In this document: positions 8,021 to 16,633 of the stretch, in pieces
Position numbering within the stretch: the stretch's first letter is position 1
Layout of the letters: every line of letters starts with the position of its first letter
From: Paenibacillus sp. JDR-2
GTDB lineage: Bacteria > Bacillota > Bacilli > Paenibacillales > Paenibacillaceae
Length of the DNA: 64,000 nucleotides
Direction: 5' to 3'
Assembly: GCF_000023585.1 (NCBI RefSeq)
Contig: NC_012914.1
Coordinates: 2,805,001-2,869,000 of the forward strand
The notes under the pieces: model-generated
Seen by the model: only the letters and a program-made list of their open reading frames with translations
Database searches by the model: none
Told to the model about the DNA's origin: nothing
Position numbers and translations under genes: made by a program

Positions 8021-10882
8021 ATGAAATTCGCAGTATTGGATTTGGAAACGACAGGACATAGCGTCAGCGATGATATCTTGCAGGTTGGTCTGGCCGTGCT
8101 GGACGACAATCTCGAAATCGTTGAAACCTACAGCTCCTTTGTACGCCCTACAATAGAAATTCCGGCATTTATAACGCAGCTGACCGGAATTGACGCCGAT
8201 ATGGTGGCGGATGCTCCAGAATTGGATGAGGTGCTTATGCAGCTCATCCCTTATTTGGAGGATGCCGTGCTGGTCGCTCATAACGTTAACTTCGACGCCG
8301 GGTTTTTAAATCAGGCGCTTGACCGGTGCGGCTACCATCCGTTTATCGGACGGCGGCTGGATACGATTGAGCTGCTAAGAATTTTATATCCGTCCATTAC
8401 GACGTATCAGCTAGGAGCTGTAACCGAGTTGTTTGGCATTGCCCATGATCAGCATCACCGGGCCGACAGCGACGCGATAGCAACAGCCGAATTATTTGCT
8501 CAATCCGTACAAAAGCTCAGACAGTTGCCGCTGCTCACTTTGCAGCGGCTATCCTTTCTTATAGACAACGGAAGCGATCTGAGCTGGTTTATGGCCGAAA
8601 CGTTGAAATATGCCGAGCTTCATACCTCCATCGATATGAATGCTTACCAGTATTTCAACCAATTCGCGCTCAAAGCCGGAGAATGGACCGATGAACAGCC
8701 CGCCCGTGCCGACCAGGAGGATGATCCGCTTAAGGATGTTTCCTTCGAGCAATATCTGGACGGTATCCGGCAGCGTTTTATGGAGAAGTATCCGAATTAT
8801 GAAGAGCGTGAAGCGCAAACAACAATGTTCCGCGAGGTCTACGACTCGTTGTGCAGTGACCGTCATTTGCTCATTGAAGCGGGAACGGGCACAGGCAAAT
8901 CGCTTGGTTATCTGATTCCTGCGCTCTACTATGGCATTCAACAGGAAAGCAAAATCGTAGTCAGCACTCATACGATCAATCTGCAGGAACAGCTTCGTCA
9001 GCGGGATGTACCGCTGCTTCGCGAGATTTTACCTTTTGATTTCCGTGCCTCGATCTTCAAGGGCAGGGGCAATTATTTGTGTCTGCGGAAATTTGAAAGT
9101 AAAATCAATGCGAAAGATCTAGTTGCTCCCATTGACGATGCCATTACGGCATCGCAAATGGTCGTTTGGCTGAGCGAAACGGAAACCGGCGATCAGGAAG
9201 AGCTCAATTTCGGCAATAAAGGCTCGGATTTCTGGTCAACCGTGGCAAGCGACGCGGATTCCTGCCTTAATCGCCAATGTCCGTGGTTCAAGCGCTGCTA
9301 TTACCATCGCGCCAAGCACGAGTCTAATATTGCCGATGTATGCATTACGAATCATTCGATGCTGTTTACGGATGTCCAGGCGGATCACCGTCTGTTGCCA
9401 AGCTACAGCCATCTGATTATCGATGAAGCCCATCATGTGGAAGAAGTAGCCGGCAAGCATCTTGGCATGCAATTAAATTATTTCTCCTTGACCCACCAGA
9501 CAACAAGGCTGTTTAAAGATGCCCGTTCGGGTCTGCTGCCAGCGCTTAGACTTCGTCTTCAGCAAGAGGATGACGAGCGGGTTCAGGCATGGACGGAAAC
9601 GATCGATACGGTTATTCCGGTGTTCCAGGACGTGAAGGAGCATTGGGATAAGCTGTTTGAGCTGTTGTATGCCTTTGTGGGAGAGTCGGGAGAGGCCGGC
9701 AATGATAACGGTCAGGCCGTATGCCGTTTGCGCAGCGACACGCCGCCAAAGGGTTGGGACGACGTTCTGACGATTGAGAACAATGTGCATACCGAGCTGA
9801 GCCGCGTTGTGAAGACGGTTGATAAAATGGCAACGGATATCAAGGACCGGCTTGACGATCAATCGATACAGGGCCTGATAACGGATTTGAACGGCGTTGT
9901 CCGCGATCTGACCCGGGTGAAGGATGATCTCCGTACGTTCCTCAAGATGGAGCAGAATTCGGAAGTATATTGGATCGAGGCAAGCACGACTTACCGTTAC
10001 CGTTCCGTTCATTTGTATGCGGTCCCGGTTGACGTAAGCAAGCAGCTGCAACAATATTTCTTCGACGTGAAGGATAGTATTATTCTAACTTCCGCAACCT
10101 TGTCCGTTCATAAATCGTTCCAATATGCGGAAGAGCAGCTTGGACTAGAAGGATTCGAAGAGAATAACCGGCTGAAGACCGTGCAGCTTCCATCTCCGTT
10201 TAATTACCGGGAGCAAGCACTGGTCATAATCCCGCGTAATTTCCCGACCCTGAAGGGTTCTGCGGGCGATCCGCAGTTTATCTCCATGCTGGTAAGCTCG
10301 CTTGCCGATTCAGCGGTTGAGACAAAAGGCCGCATGCTTGTGCTGTTCACTTCTTACCGGATGCTGAAGCAGGTTTACGAACCGCTTAAAGAAGCTCTGA
10401 TGGGGTCTGGCATTCAAGTGCTTGGCCAAGGCATCGACAGCGGCAACCGGACGAAGCTTACAAGACGGTTCACCCAGCAGCCCGAAACGGTTCTGCTCGG
10501 AACAAGCAGCTTCTGGGAAGGGGTAGACATTCCGGGCGAGGCTTTGACTTGTCTGGCTATTGTCCGTCTGCCTTTCCAGCCGCCGAATCATCCGCTTGTC
10601 GAAGCGAAGTCGGAGCTCTTGCAGAAGCAGAAGCAGAATCCATTCATGAAGCTGTCGATTCCGCAGGCGGTCATCCGTTTCAAGCAAGGCTTCGGAAGAC
10701 TTGTACGCACGGCGAAGGACAAAGGAATTGTTATTATCTACGACACGCGTGTCATTGATACGTATTACGGCAAGCACTTCCTCTATTCGCTGCCTGGTCC
10801 AAAGATCGAAACGATGCATATCGACCAGATGGTACCGCGGATGCGGGAATGGCTGCAAACGGAAGAGGAGGAAATCGGGTGA
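8021..10882 (+). CDS. dinG: DinG-type helicase fused to a DEDDh 3'-5' exonuclease
   Basis: 953 residues. The N terminus (1-165) is a DEDDh exonuclease like the epsilon subunit: DLETTG with Asp7 and Glu9, HNVNFDAGF with Asp92, and HRADSDA near 147-152. The rest is an XPD/DinG superfamily 2 helicase with Walker A AGTGTGKS (287-294) and DEAH (468-471). Cys354, Cys415, Cys420 and Cys426 give C-x60-C-x4-C-x5-C, the spacing of a helicase Fe-S domain. The likely role is unwinding or trimming nucleic acids in repair and R-loop removal. GAGGGGA (8004-8010) lies ten bases before the ATG. The stop overlaps the GTG start of rex. Confidence 0.94.
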   Translation: MKFAVLDLETTGHSVSDDILQVGLAVLDDNLEIVETYSSFVRPTIEIPAFITQLTGIDADMVADAPELDEVLMQLIPYLEDAVLVAHNVNFDAGFLNQALDRCGYHPFIGRRLDTIELLRILYPSITTYQLGAVTELFGIAHDQHHRADSDAIATAELFAQSVQKLRQLPLLTLQRLSFLIDNGSDLSWFMAETLKYAELHTSIDMNAYQYFNQFALKAGEWTDEQPARADQEDDPLKDVSFEQYLDGIRQRFMEKYPNYEEREAQTTMFREVYDSLCSDRHLLIEAGTGTGKSLGYLIPALYYGIQQESKIVVSTHTINLQEQLRQRDVPLLREILPFDFRASIFKGRGNYLCLRKFESKINAKDLVAPIDDAITASQMVVWLSETETGDQEELNFGNKGSDFWSTVASDADSCLNRQCPWFKRCYYHRAKHESNIADVCITNHSMLFTDVQADHRLLPSYSHLIIDEAHHVEEVAGKHLGMQLNYFSLTHQTTRLFKDARSGLLPALRLRLQQEDDERVQAWTETIDTVIPVFQDVKEHWDKLFELLYAFVGESGEAGNDNGQAVCRLRSDTPPKGWDDVLTIENNVHTELSRVVKTVDKMATDIKDRLDDQSIQGLITDLNGVVRDLTRVKDDLRTFLKMEQNSEVYWIEASTTYRYRSVHLYAVPVDVSKQLQQYFFDVKDSIILTSATLSVHKSFQYAEEQLGLEGFEENNRLKTVQLPSPFNYREQALVIIPRNFPTLKGSAGDPQFISMLVSSLADSAVETKGRMLVLFTSYRMLKQVYEPLKEALMGSGIQVLGQGIDSGNRTKLTRRFTQQPETVLLGTSSFWEGVDIPGEALTCLAIVRLPFQPPNHPLVEAKSELLQKQKQNPFMKLSIPQAVIRFKQGFGRLVRTAKDKGIVIIYDTRVIDTYYGKHFLYSLPGPKIETMHIDQMVPRMREWLQTEEEEIG

Positions 10883-11538
10883 AGCAGGCGAAAATTTCGG
10901 AGGCCGTTGTCAGACGGCTTCCCATCTACCTGCAGGTGCTAAACGAATTGTATAACCGTGAAGTGCAGACGGTTTCGTCGCAGGAGCTAGGACTCAAGCT
11001 GGATCTCAATCCCGCTCAAATCCGTAAGGATCTTGCTTATTTCGGCGACTTCGGCCGTAAAGGTATCGGATACGACGTTTCTTACCTGATAGAGAAAATT
11101 CAGCAGATTCTGAAGCTCGATCAGCGGATTAACGTTGCGCTTGTTGGCGCCGGCAATCTCGGACATGCATTGTGTAATTACAATAAATACTCCAAGGACA
11201 ATATGAAAATCGTCGCGGTCTTCGACGATCATCAGAACAAGATCGGTACGATGATCAACAACTTGACCATTCAGCCGATGGACAAGCTGAAGGAGACCGT
11301 TCAGGAGAACAATATACGGATCGGCATTATTACCGTGCCCGGCCCTGAAGCGCAAAACGTAGCCAATCAATTCGTGGAGGCCGGGATCGAGGGCATTCTT
11401 AATTTCGCACCGGCAATTTTGCGTTTACCCGATCATATCCGCATTCACCATGCGGACTTTACGAGAGAGTTGCTGAGCTTGGCTTATTATTTGGAGAAGG
11501 AAAGGAATGAGCAGGAAAATGGCGCAGTTGTGGATTGA
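10879..11538 (+). CDS. rex: Redox-sensing transcriptional repressor Rex
   Basis: 219-residue repressor that senses the NADH/NAD+ ratio and typically controls fermentation and respiration genes. It has an N-terminal winged helix (SSQELGLKLDLNPAQIRKDLAYFGDFG) and a Rossmann domain with VALVGAGNLGHAL. Translation starts at GTG 10879, seven bases after GAGGAGG (10865-10871) and overlapping the dinG stop in GTGA. The mtaD start lies 32 bp inside its 3' end. I looked for the Rex operator (TTGTGAA-N4-TTCACAA) upstream of ackA, hbd and other genes here and did not find a good match. Confidence 0.95.
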   Translation: MKQAKISEAVVRRLPIYLQVLNELYNREVQTVSSQELGLKLDLNPAQIRKDLAYFGDFGRKGIGYDVSYLIEKIQQILKLDQRINVALVGAGNLGHALCNYNKYSKDNMKIVAVFDDHQNKIGTMINNLTIQPMDKLKETVQENNIRIGIITVPGPEAQNVANQFVEAGIEGILNFAPAILRLPDHIRIHHADFTRELLSLAYYLEKERNEQENGAVVD

Positions 11539-12820
11539 GAACGGCCTGTTTGTAACAATGAACGATGTTAATGCGGTTTTCCGCGGCCATATGGTCGTTA
11601 CGGACAATCAAATTACATATATCGGAGCGGAGGCTCCAACCGGACTGGATGAGCGGGCAGAGCGTCTTGACGGCAGCAAGCTGGCTTTCATGCCGGGACT
11701 TATTAATACTCATGGCCATGCTGCCATGTCATTGCTCCGCGGTTATTCGGATGATCAGAACCTTCAGGTATGGCTGGAGCAGAAGATGTGGCCGATGGAA
11801 GCCAAATACGTCGACCAAGATACGCGTGCAGGCAGCGCGCTTGCGATTGTGGAGATGCTGAAGACGGGAACAACCGCTTTTGTTGATATGTACGACCGGA
11901 TGGATCAGGTTGCTCAAATGGTTGAGCAATCGGGGATCCGCAGCGCTTTGACCCGCGGCGTAATCGGATTGTGTTCGGAGGAGATTCAACAGGCGAAGCT
12001 GAAGGAAGCGATTGCTTTTGCCCGTGACTGGAACGGAAAGGCGGATGGCCGCATCACAACGATGATCTCACCGCATGCTCCCTACACTTGCCCTCCGGAT
12101 TATATTGAGAAGTTTGTACAAGCTGCCCATGATTATGATCTGCCAGTTCATACCCATATGTCCGAGACGCTTGCCGAAGTGGAGCAAAATGTCCGCGACT
12201 ACGGTTCCCGTCCGGTGGAGCATCTGGACAAGCTTGGTTTCTTCTCGCGTCCGGCGCTTGTGGCGCATGCCGTGCATCTGAACGATGAAGAGATTGCTCT
12301 GCTTGCTGAACGCAACGTAGCCGTATCCCATAACCCTGTCAGCAACCTCAAGCTGGCAAGCGGCGTAGCCCGCGTTCCCGAGCTTCTCCGCGCAGGCGTG
12401 ACGGTGTCGCTTGGCACGGACAGCGTAGCAAGCAATAACAACTTGGACCTGTTTAAAGAAATCAAATTTGCGGCGTTGCTGCATAAAGGAATTTCCGGGG
12501 ATCCTACGGTCATTCCGGCGATGGAAGCTTTGCGCATGGGGACCGTCTACGGTGCCCGATCGATCTGGCAGGAAGGCAGCATCGGACAGCTCGCGACGGG
12601 GATGAAGGCCGATTTTATCGCGATTGATCTGGATCAGCCGCATTACTATCCGCTCACAGATATCGTATCCCACCTTGTTTATTCCGGATCCGGCCGGGAT
12701 GTCAAGCATGTATGGGTAGATGGCAAGAAGGTTGTTCATAATGGCGAATGCACGATGATGGACGAGGAAAAAATCCGTTTCGAGGCACAGGCCAGCTTTG
12801 AACGGCTGCTCAACGCCTAA
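11507..12820 (+). CDS. mtaD: 5-methylthioadenosine / S-adenosylhomocysteine deaminase
   Basis: Amidohydrolase that deaminates methylthioadenosine and SAH to their inosine forms. The 437-residue protein has the metal motif NTHGH (His69, His71), HAPYTC, VHTHMSET, HAVHLN, and LGTDSVASNNNLDLF with the catalytic Asp. GGAGAAGG (11493-11500) lies six bases before the ATG; ATG 11519 is possible. It overlaps rex by 32 bp and is followed by the YpmB-like gene in a TAATG overlap. It is a second possible route for MTA besides the mtnWXB salvage genes 12 kb away. The subfamily call (MTA/SAH rather than another nucleoside-type amidohydrolase) is by overall similarity. Confidence 0.88.
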   Translation: MSRKMAQLWIENGLFVTMNDVNAVFRGHMVVTDNQITYIGAEAPTGLDERAERLDGSKLAFMPGLINTHGHAAMSLLRGYSDDQNLQVWLEQKMWPMEAKYVDQDTRAGSALAIVEMLKTGTTAFVDMYDRMDQVAQMVEQSGIRSALTRGVIGLCSEEIQQAKLKEAIAFARDWNGKADGRITTMISPHAPYTCPPDYIEKFVQAAHDYDLPVHTHMSETLAEVEQNVRDYGSRPVEHLDKLGFFSRPALVAHAVHLNDEEIALLAERNVAVSHNPVSNLKLASGVARVPELLRAGVTVSLGTDSVASNNNLDLFKEIKFAALLHKGISGDPTVIPAMEALRMGTVYGARSIWQEGSIGQLATGMKADFIAIDLDQPHYYPLTDIVSHLVYSGSGRDVKHVWVDGKKVVHNGECTMMDEEKIRFEAQASFERLLNA

Positions 12821-13353
12821 TGAGAGCGACAACGAGAAAACGTCAGCCGGTGATGAGCGCCAAGCGCTGGCTGGCTGTTTTCCTAGTCGCCTTGGTTGCT
12901 GTAATCGCGGTAGTCATCATGTACTATAACACGATTCAGCAGCCGTTCTGGAATTCGGAGAATCCGATCCGGAAAGAGGCAAAGGAAGCAGCCGGTCTGA
13001 CCGAGGTATCATCCATTACGAAGCAGGTTTGGGATACGACATCGTGGATCGTAAAGGGCGAGAATGACGCGAATGAAGAAATTTACGTGTGGTTGATTGG
13101 TCCTGACAAGACCGTTCAAACGGTTAAGGCCTCCGAAGCAATAGATACAGCTGCGATTAAACAAGCCGTCTTGCAGAAGAAACCGGACGCAGCGATCAAA
13201 CGCATTCAGCCGGGAACGTTAAACGGTCAGCTCGTGTGGGAAGTATTCTATTCGCAAGGCAGCAATCCTGAGAAATACAGCTACGATTTCTATGATTTCC
13301 GCAGCGGTACGTATGTGACCGAATATCATCTTCCTGCCAAAACAGCGAGCTAG
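12820..13353 (+). CDS. YpmB-like membrane-anchored DUF5590/PepSY-type protein
   Basis: 177 residues with a basic N terminus, one membrane helix at about 15-35 and an extracytoplasmic part with two small alpha/beta PepSY-like modules (WIVKGENDANEEIYVWLIG; GQLVWEVFYSQGSNPEKYSYDF). The position after the dinG block matches B. subtilis ypmB. Function is not established; such proteins are thought to act at the cell surface. It starts inside the mtaD stop. A weak AGCCGC/GCGGCT hairpin lies just after its stop, without a clean T run. Confidence 0.75.
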   Translation: MRATTRKRQPVMSAKRWLAVFLVALVAVIAVVIMYYNTIQQPFWNSENPIRKEAKEAAGLTEVSSITKQVWDTTSWIVKGENDANEEIYVWLIGPDKTVQTVKASEAIDTAAIKQAVLQKKPDAAIKRIQPGTLNGQLVWEVFYSQGSNPEKYSYDFYDFRSGTYVTEYHLPAKTAS

Positions 13354-13436
13354 CCGCAATCAAGCGGCTGGCTCCGCTTCCTGTTTTTACACCGCCTCTT
13401 TGATGTCGTTATATGATATACTTTCGTATGGCAGAG

Positions 13437-13464
13437 TTGATATACGTTAGTGTTGCTATATAAC
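13437..13464 (+). promoter_or_regulatory. Candidate sigma-A promoter for the membrane protein / FtsH-like pair
   Basis: TTGATA (13437-13442) and TATAAC (13459-13464) are separated by 16 bases. They are followed by AGAGGAGG and the ATG at 13488. The gap of 134 bp after the preceding gene holds nothing else apparent. Confidence 0.5.
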
Positions 13465-13487
13465 AGATATAGAGGAGGAAACCAACT

Positions 13488-14027
13488 ATGAAACTTCGTA
13501 TTGTCCCGTTCGTGCTTTCCGCTGTAGCCACAGCCTTGCTGCTCTTTGGCGGGTGGATGTTATATAAGCAGTTCGCCGTTGTTTCTCCTTTTCAGAAATC
13601 TATCGGACACATTGAAGGCATCGCTTCGGCGAATGCCCCTACTATAGATCAAAACCGCGTTTCGGTGCAGGTAACTCTCAAGCCGGATGCGAATTTGAAA
13701 GACGTCTACGAATCCATTTCCAAAGAAGGCAAAGAGGCGATTGGCAGCCGCGAATTATCGCTCGATATTACGAATCAGGCGCCAAGCGATCAATTAGAGA
13801 AGGTCTGGTCTTCGGTATTGTTTAATGTAGCCGAAGCGATGGAGAAGAAAAACTATTCGGAAATTCCAAACGCTCTTCAGAAAGCAACCGCAGGTCATGC
13901 GGGCGTTCAATATGAAACCGCGCTAGACGATAACAATGTATATATCACGCTGAAGGATGGTAACTCGACGAAGTATGTAGTGCTTCCACGCACTCCTGCT
14001 ATGTTGGAGGTGTCGGCTAATGCGTAA
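13488..14027 (+). CDS. Single-pass membrane protein, partner gene of the FtsH-like protease
   Basis: 179 residues: one N-terminal transmembrane helix (about 6-27) followed by an extracytoplasmic domain with alternating strands and helices (VSVQVTLKPDANLKDVYESI; AGVQYETALDDNNVYITLKDG). I do not recognise the family. The stop overlaps the start of the downstream AAA/M41 protease by eight bases, so the two are translationally coupled. That makes a complex subunit or adaptor for the protease plausible, but this is inference from position only. A strong AGAGGAGG precedes the ATG. Confidence 0.75.
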   Translation: MKLRIVPFVLSAVATALLLFGGWMLYKQFAVVSPFQKSIGHIEGIASANAPTIDQNRVSVQVTLKPDANLKDVYESISKEGKEAIGSRELSLDITNQAPSDQLEKVWSSVLFNVAEAMEKKNYSEIPNALQKATAGHAGVQYETALDDNNVYITLKDGNSTKYVVLPRTPAMLEVSANA

Positions 14028-15519
14028 ATATTGGGTTGAGATTACGGCAGGCTTTGTTCTGATGGTTGTTGTTTTCCTTGCTTTTAGGGGAATTAATATT
14101 ATTCCTGTCCTTTTGCTTGCCTGTTTGGCGGGAGGGGTCTGGTTTGCATCGCGCGGAGGCAAAGGACGTATGACCGCTCTGCCGGGGTCAAAGCGCAGCA
14201 AACAGATTCATGCGGTATCCATCAGCTTTGATCAGATCGGCGGCCAAGACAGAGCCAAGCAAGAGCTAACCGAAGCCTTGGACTTCCTGGTTAAACAAGA
14301 CGAAATTGCGAAGCTTGGTATTCGCCCGATGAAAGGGATCCTGCTTACAGGCCCTCCGGGTACAGGTAAAACGCTGCTTGCGAAGGCAGCCGCCCATTAT
14401 ACGGATTCCATCTACCTGGCAGCATCCGGCAGTGAATTCGTTGAGATGTATGTTGGCGTAGGTGCGGGTCGTATTCGCGATTTGTTCAAAGAAGCTCGTG
14501 AGAAAGCAAGAAAAGCAAGCAAGAAAAGCGCCGTTATCTTCATCGACGAGATCGATGTTATCGGCGGCAAACGAGACGGCGGCCAGCATCGGGAATACGA
14601 TCAGACGCTAAATCAGCTGCTTACGGAAATGGACGGCATTCATTCCGACGAAGCGCCGCGTATCCTTATTATTGCCGCGACGAACCGCAAAGAAATGCTG
14701 GACAGCGCGTTACTCCGTCCGGGCCGTTTCGACCGCCATATTGGCGTTGATCTGCCGGATAAGAAAGGCCGTCTTCATATTTTGCGTCTGCATGCGGCAA
14801 ACAAACCTCTAGATGAATCGGTTGATCTGGAGCGGATCGCATCCGAATCGTTTGGCTTCTCGGGCGCACAGCTGGAGAGCGTCATGAACGAAGGCGCAAT
14901 CTACGCGATGCGCGAGCAGAACGAGACTATTCTGGAGCAGCACCTTGCGATGGCCATTGATAAGGTTATGATGGGCGAGAAAACGGACCGCGAGGCTACG
15001 GCCGAGGAACGCGAACGTGTTGCCCTGCACGAACTTGGTCATGCTATATCTGCAGAGCTTGTTCGGCCGGGCAGCGTGTCGCAGGTCGCCTTGTCGCCGC
15101 GCGGTCAAGCGCTTGGTTATGTCCGTCATAACCCTCAGCAGGACCGTTACCTGTACACGAAAGAGTTCTTGGAAAGCCAGATTATGATCGCGCTTGGCGG
15201 CGCAGCTGCCGAAGAGATTTTTTACGGCGGACGCAGCACCGGCTCCCGAGGCGACTTCGATCAGGCGATGAACATCGTTCGCACGATGGTGGAATCGGGA
15301 CTTACCGAACTTGGCATCATTGACGCAAACATGATGACGCCGGATAAATGGGCGAACATTACCCGTTCCATTCTGGATGAGCTGATGAGAAAAACGAAAG
15401 CGATGCTGGAAGCAAAACGCGAAGTGTTTGTTCAGTCCCTGGATGTGCTGATCAAGGAAGAAACGCTTGGCGGCGATGATTTCCGCGCTCTTCTGAGCCG
15501 GTTGTCCCAAAGCGCATAA
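14020..15519 (+). CDS. FtsH-like membrane AAA metalloprotease, compact form
   Basis: 499 residues. Two hydrophobic helices at about 8-23 and 26-43 are almost adjacent. The AAA module has Walker A GPPGTGKT (111-118), Walker B VIFIDE (172-177) and the arginine-finger region ATNRKEMLDSALLRPGRFDR. The M41 peptidase module has HELGH (337-341) and a third-ligand candidate Asp412 or Asp414. Canonical FtsH has about 640 residues, a roughly 70-residue loop between its helices and HEAGH; here the loop is missing and Ala is replaced by Leu. It is therefore probably a paralogue rather than the housekeeping FtsH. A strong terminator follows. Confidence 0.88.
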   Translation: MRKYWVEITAGFVLMVVVFLAFRGINIIPVLLLACLAGGVWFASRGGKGRMTALPGSKRSKQIHAVSISFDQIGGQDRAKQELTEALDFLVKQDEIAKLGIRPMKGILLTGPPGTGKTLLAKAAAHYTDSIYLAASGSEFVEMYVGVGAGRIRDLFKEAREKARKASKKSAVIFIDEIDVIGGKRDGGQHREYDQTLNQLLTEMDGIHSDEAPRILIIAATNRKEMLDSALLRPGRFDRHIGVDLPDKKGRLHILRLHAANKPLDESVDLERIASESFGFSGAQLESVMNEGAIYAMREQNETILEQHLAMAIDKVMMGEKTDREATAEERERVALHELGHAISAELVRPGSVSQVALSPRGQALGYVRHNPQQDRYLYTKEFLESQIMIALGGAAAEEIFYGGRSTGSRGDFDQAMNIVRTMVESGLTELGIIDANMMTPDKWANITRSILDELMRKTKAMLEAKREVFVQSLDVLIKEETLGGDDFRALLSRLSQSA

Positions 15520-15534
15520 AAAGTGGTATACCAC

Positions 15535-15574
15535 AATGAACGGCAGTTCATGTTAAGCTGCCGTTCATTTTTTG
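15535..15574 (+). terminator. Intrinsic terminator after the FtsH-like gene
   Basis: A perfect 12-bp stem (AATGAACGGCAG at 15535-15546 with CTGCCGTTCATT at 15558-15569) with an 11-base loop and six T residues. Confidence 0.9.
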
Positions 15575-15594
15575 GTGTAAAGATAAATCGATAA

Positions 15595-15649
15595 GCACAT
15601 AAATCGTTCATGTGTTGTTCATGAGGTGTTCAAGATCCGTTCATCTTCC
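15595..15649 (+). promoter_or_regulatory. Tandem GTTCAT direct repeats, 11-bp pitch (possible PhoP box)
   Basis: GTTCAT at 15606, GTTCAT at 15617, GTTCAA at 15628 and GTTCAT at 15639, each exactly 11 bp from the next; GCACAT at 15595 may be a degenerate fifth unit. The array ends a few bases before a candidate -35 box. Response regulators of the PhoB/PhoP family bind tandem hexamers at this pitch on one face of the helix. Which regulator binds here is not known. Confidence 0.55.
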
Positions 15650-15653
15650 CGCC

Positions 15654-15682
15654 TTCATTCTTTGTCTAAAAAAGGGTATAAT
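15654..15682 (+). promoter_or_regulatory. Candidate promoter for hbd-ackA
   Basis: A consensus -10 box TATAAT (15677-15682) with TTCATT at 15654-15659, 17 bases upstream, as the -35. The -35 is weak, which suits activation from the adjacent repeat array. Confidence 0.55.
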
Positions 15683-15760
15683 GGATGCGAGGTAGAGAGA
15701 ACTATTCTCAATAACACTTAAAAAAAGAGAAAAACATACGAGGAGAGAACCTACAGAATT

Positions 15761-16633
15761 ATGGCAATCAAAAAAGTTGGCGTTATCGGCGCCGGTACAA
15801 TGGGGCAAGGAATTGCGGAAATGCTCGCTTCTAAAGGGCTGGATGTGTATTTAATCGAAAGCTCGGAGGAACGCTTAACATACGGTATGCAGATGATCGA
15901 ACTCAACCTGGATAAACAGATTGAGAAATGGGCTCTGACGCAGGCTGAGAAAAAATTGATTCTGAATCGTATCCATACATGCAAGAACTATGAGGATCTG
16001 ACTTCCTGCGAGCTGGTTATTGAATCCATCACCGAGGATTTGGAGAGTAAAAAACAGGTAATCAAGAAGCTGGACGAGATTTGCGACGATAAGGTCATTA
16101 TTGCAAGCAACACCTCCACGCTTAGCTTGACCGAGCTGGCAAGCGTAACCGGCCACCCGGAGCGTGTCATTGGCCTTCACTTCATTTATCCGGTATCCAA
16201 GATCGATCTGGTCGAAATTGTCCGCGGTCTAAAGACCTCCGATGCCACGTTTGACGCTACGAAAGAATTTGTTGATGAGGTTATTCAGAAAAAGGGGATC
16301 ATGGTGTTCGAATCGCCAGGCTTTGTGACTACCCGTCTGATCTGTCTCTTCATAAACGAAGCTCTGCATGTTCTAGAGGAAGGCGTAGCTTCTGCCGAAG
16401 ATATCGACAATGCGATGCGTATCGGCTATTCTTTCCAGAACGGACCTTTCGAGATGGCGGACCGCTTTGGTCTGGACTCCGTCCTTGCCGCCCTTGACCG
16501 GATGTTCCGCGAATACGGGGAGTTGAAATACCGTCCTTCTATCGTCCTGAAGAAGATGGTGCGCGGAGGACATCTCGGCGTGAAGTCGGGCATCGGATTT
16601 TTCAAATATGACAAGGATGGGGACCGTATCTAG
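15761..16633 (+). CDS. 3-hydroxyacyl-CoA (3-hydroxybutyryl-CoA) dehydrogenase
   Basis: 290-residue NAD(P)-dependent dehydrogenase interconverting 3-oxoacyl-CoA and 3-hydroxyacyl-CoA. The N-terminal Rossmann motif is GVIGAGTMGQGIAE (7-20). The catalytic His-Glu pair lies in GLHFIYPVSKIDLVEIV, and the C-terminal domain starts at ESPGFVTTRL. The domain-2 segment GPFEMADRFGLD departs from the more usual GPLALADLIGLD, so substrate preference is uncertain. AGGAGAG lies about 13 bases before the ATG, rather far. The stop directly abuts the ackA ATG. A role in short-chain acyl-CoA metabolism is likely; no thiolase or crotonase gene is adjacent. Confidence 0.85.
   Translation: MAIKKVGVIGAGTMGQGIAEMLASKGLDVYLIESSEERLTYGMQMIELNLDKQIEKWALTQAEKKLILNRIHTCKNYEDLTSCELVIESITEDLESKKQVIKKLDEICDDKVIIASNTSTLSLTELASVTGHPERVIGLHFIYPVSKIDLVEIVRGLKTSDATFDATKEFVDEVIQKKGIMVFESPGFVTTRLICLFINEALHVLEEGVASAEDIDNAMRIGYSFQNGPFEMADRFGLDSVLAALDRMFREYGELKYRPSIVLKKMVRGGHLGVKSGIGFFKYDKDGDRI

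Noticed and set aside
13352..13390. Terminator after the YpmB-like gene
   Set aside because: The six-bp AGCCGC/GCGGCT hairpin is not followed closely by a T run, so I did not list it as a feature.
15575..15760. Rex operator upstream of hbd-ackA
   Set aside because: With rex nearby I looked for TTGTGAA-N4-TTCACAA, but the sequence has only the GTTCAT direct repeats and no inverted match.
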